A DNA stretch of 64,000 nucleotides from Intestinibaculum porci (lineage in GTDB: Bacteria > Bacillota_I > Bacilli_A > Erysipelotrichales > Coprobacillaceae): the NCBI RefSeq assembly GCF_003925875.1, contig NZ_AP019309.1, positions 2,294,001 to 2,358,000 of the forward strand. The letters run 5' to 3'. Of this stretch, positions 63,238-64,000 are shown piece by piece. The notes beneath the pieces were generated by a model. The model worked only from the letters and a program-made list of their open reading frames with translations, made no database searches and was not told the origin of the DNA. Both the position numbers and the translations under genes were made by a program. Position 1 is the first letter of the stretch. Each line of letters opens with the position of its first letter.

Positions 63238-64000
63238 ATGAAATTTATGACTTTAGGAATGGGAGTACTTTCCGCTGCAATGATCTTTACAACCATTGCA
63301 CCAGTACATGCAGCTACAAAAACTATGTACTTAGTAGATCACTATAAAGGATAGAAGCAATTTTCCGGATAAAAAAATCTCTTATAATAAAAACGGATTA
63401 ATCGCAACTATAAAAGAAACAGGTGATGAAGGAACAGATGAAGCTTATAATGTCAGCTATGTCCAAAATTTAACTTATAAAAATAACCGTATTATAAAAT
63501 CATTTATTAAAGCCACTGAAAACGTAACAAAAGTGGCTACCCCTACTTATAAGGGATCAAAATTAAACAAGCTTACTTATATTTATAAGGGATATGGTAT
63601 AACCACAAAAGGAACTGTAACATATAAGTATAAAGGAAGAAATATTGTAAAAAGAACGGAAATCTCGAAAGATTCAGATTCAAAGAAAGCAGAAAAAGAA
63701 GTTGAAAAGAACACTTATAAAAACGGTTTACTTGTAAAAAGTGGCTACTTTACTTTTAAATATGATGCAAAAGGTAATATCATTTATAAATATCCAGTGT
63801 ATATCGGTGATGATTCTGCTAGTATTACTCTTAAAAACAAATACAGCAATGGATTATTAAAATCTTCCACTGCTGTAAAATATAACAACTACGATAGTGA
63901 AAATAAAACGCCCGTATTAACTGTTACCTATAAGAAGGTTAGAGTCAATGCTTCCCTTGCCAAAAAAGTGAAAGCTCAGCAAGCTTGGATCCTAAGAGGG
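63238..64000 (+). pseudogene. Exported protein with YD-like repeats, frameshifted after the signal peptide, 3' end outside the window
   Basis: ATG at 63238 follows GAAGGAAT and opens a signal peptide (MGVLSAAMIFTTIAPVHAAT). The frame stops at TAG 63352 after HYKG. Dropping one base near 63347-63350 joins it to a second frame that is open to the window edge, reading DRSNFPDKKISYNKNGLIAT and onward. The second part has short Tyr/Lys/Gly strands such as LTYKNNRI, TVTYKYKG and FTFKYDAKGNIIYKY, like loose YD-type repeats. No start codon with a ribosome site is evident for the second part alone. Function unknown. Either a real decay or a sequencing error. Confidence 0.7.

Overview
The window looks like the chromosome of a low-GC, Gram-positive gut or rumen bacterium of the Bacillota, most likely an Erysipelotrichia relative (inference). 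Pointers are AAGGAGG-type ribosome sites, TTGACA/TATAAT promoters, a bile salt hydrolase, LytR-CpsA-Psr (LCP) and lipoteichoic acid (LTA) enzymes, two teichoic-type glycerol-phosphate cytidylyltransferase domains, and very large Big2/MBG-type surface proteins. No rRNA, tRNA or CRISPR array is visible.

Region 1 (1-9.5 kb): the N-terminal 2,560 codons of a giant repetitive protein on the minus strand, a glutathione peroxidase broken by one extra base at its catalytic cysteine, and a secreted Big2 protein. Region 2 (9.5-17.4 kb): an overlapping minus-strand operon with a GtrA-type flippase, a polyprenyl-phosphate glycosyltransferase, two tandem YfhO-type GT-C transferases, a Big2-SGNH esterase and a small exported protein. 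The first three parts match the known three-component machinery that glycosylates teichoic acids outside the cell. An IS4-family element (17469-19291) with perfect 8-bp target duplications has landed just upstream. Region 3 (19.4-23.7 kb): PgsA, a diacylglycerol kinase and an LtaS/OpgB-like phosphoglycerol transferase, which together could run the phosphatidylglycerol-LTA-diacylglycerol cycle.

Region 4 (23.9-36.8 kb): one long minus-strand surface polysaccharide operon. It runs from an initiating sugar-phosphate transferase through a DUF4422 transferase, UDP-galactopyranose mutase, two LicD proteins, TagD, a GT2, a Wzx-like flippase, a Wzy-like polymerase, an unknown anchored protein, an orphan solute-binding lipoprotein and a third LicD, to a GpsA-TagD fusion. 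The parts suggest a galactofuranose-containing polymer decorated with glycerol phosphate from CDP-glycerol. Region 5 (37-45 kb): an LCP ligase, a secreted five-Big2 glycerophosphodiesterase, a LysE-type exporter, and a propeller-like protein paired with a multi-membrane protein.

Region 6 (45-49.4 kb): an IS110-family element with 21-nt near-perfect inverted repeats, a bile salt hydrolase, and an Abi_2/AbiF HEPN defence protein followed by a promoter-structure-terminator unit that looks like a free-standing RNA. Region 7 (49.4-64 kb): a 4,468-residue surface protein with 29 MBG-type modules in strict A/B alternation, then a small exported protein gene broken just after its signal peptide. The AbiF-RNA pair, the GpsA-TagD fusion and the two giant repeat proteins deserve most attention.
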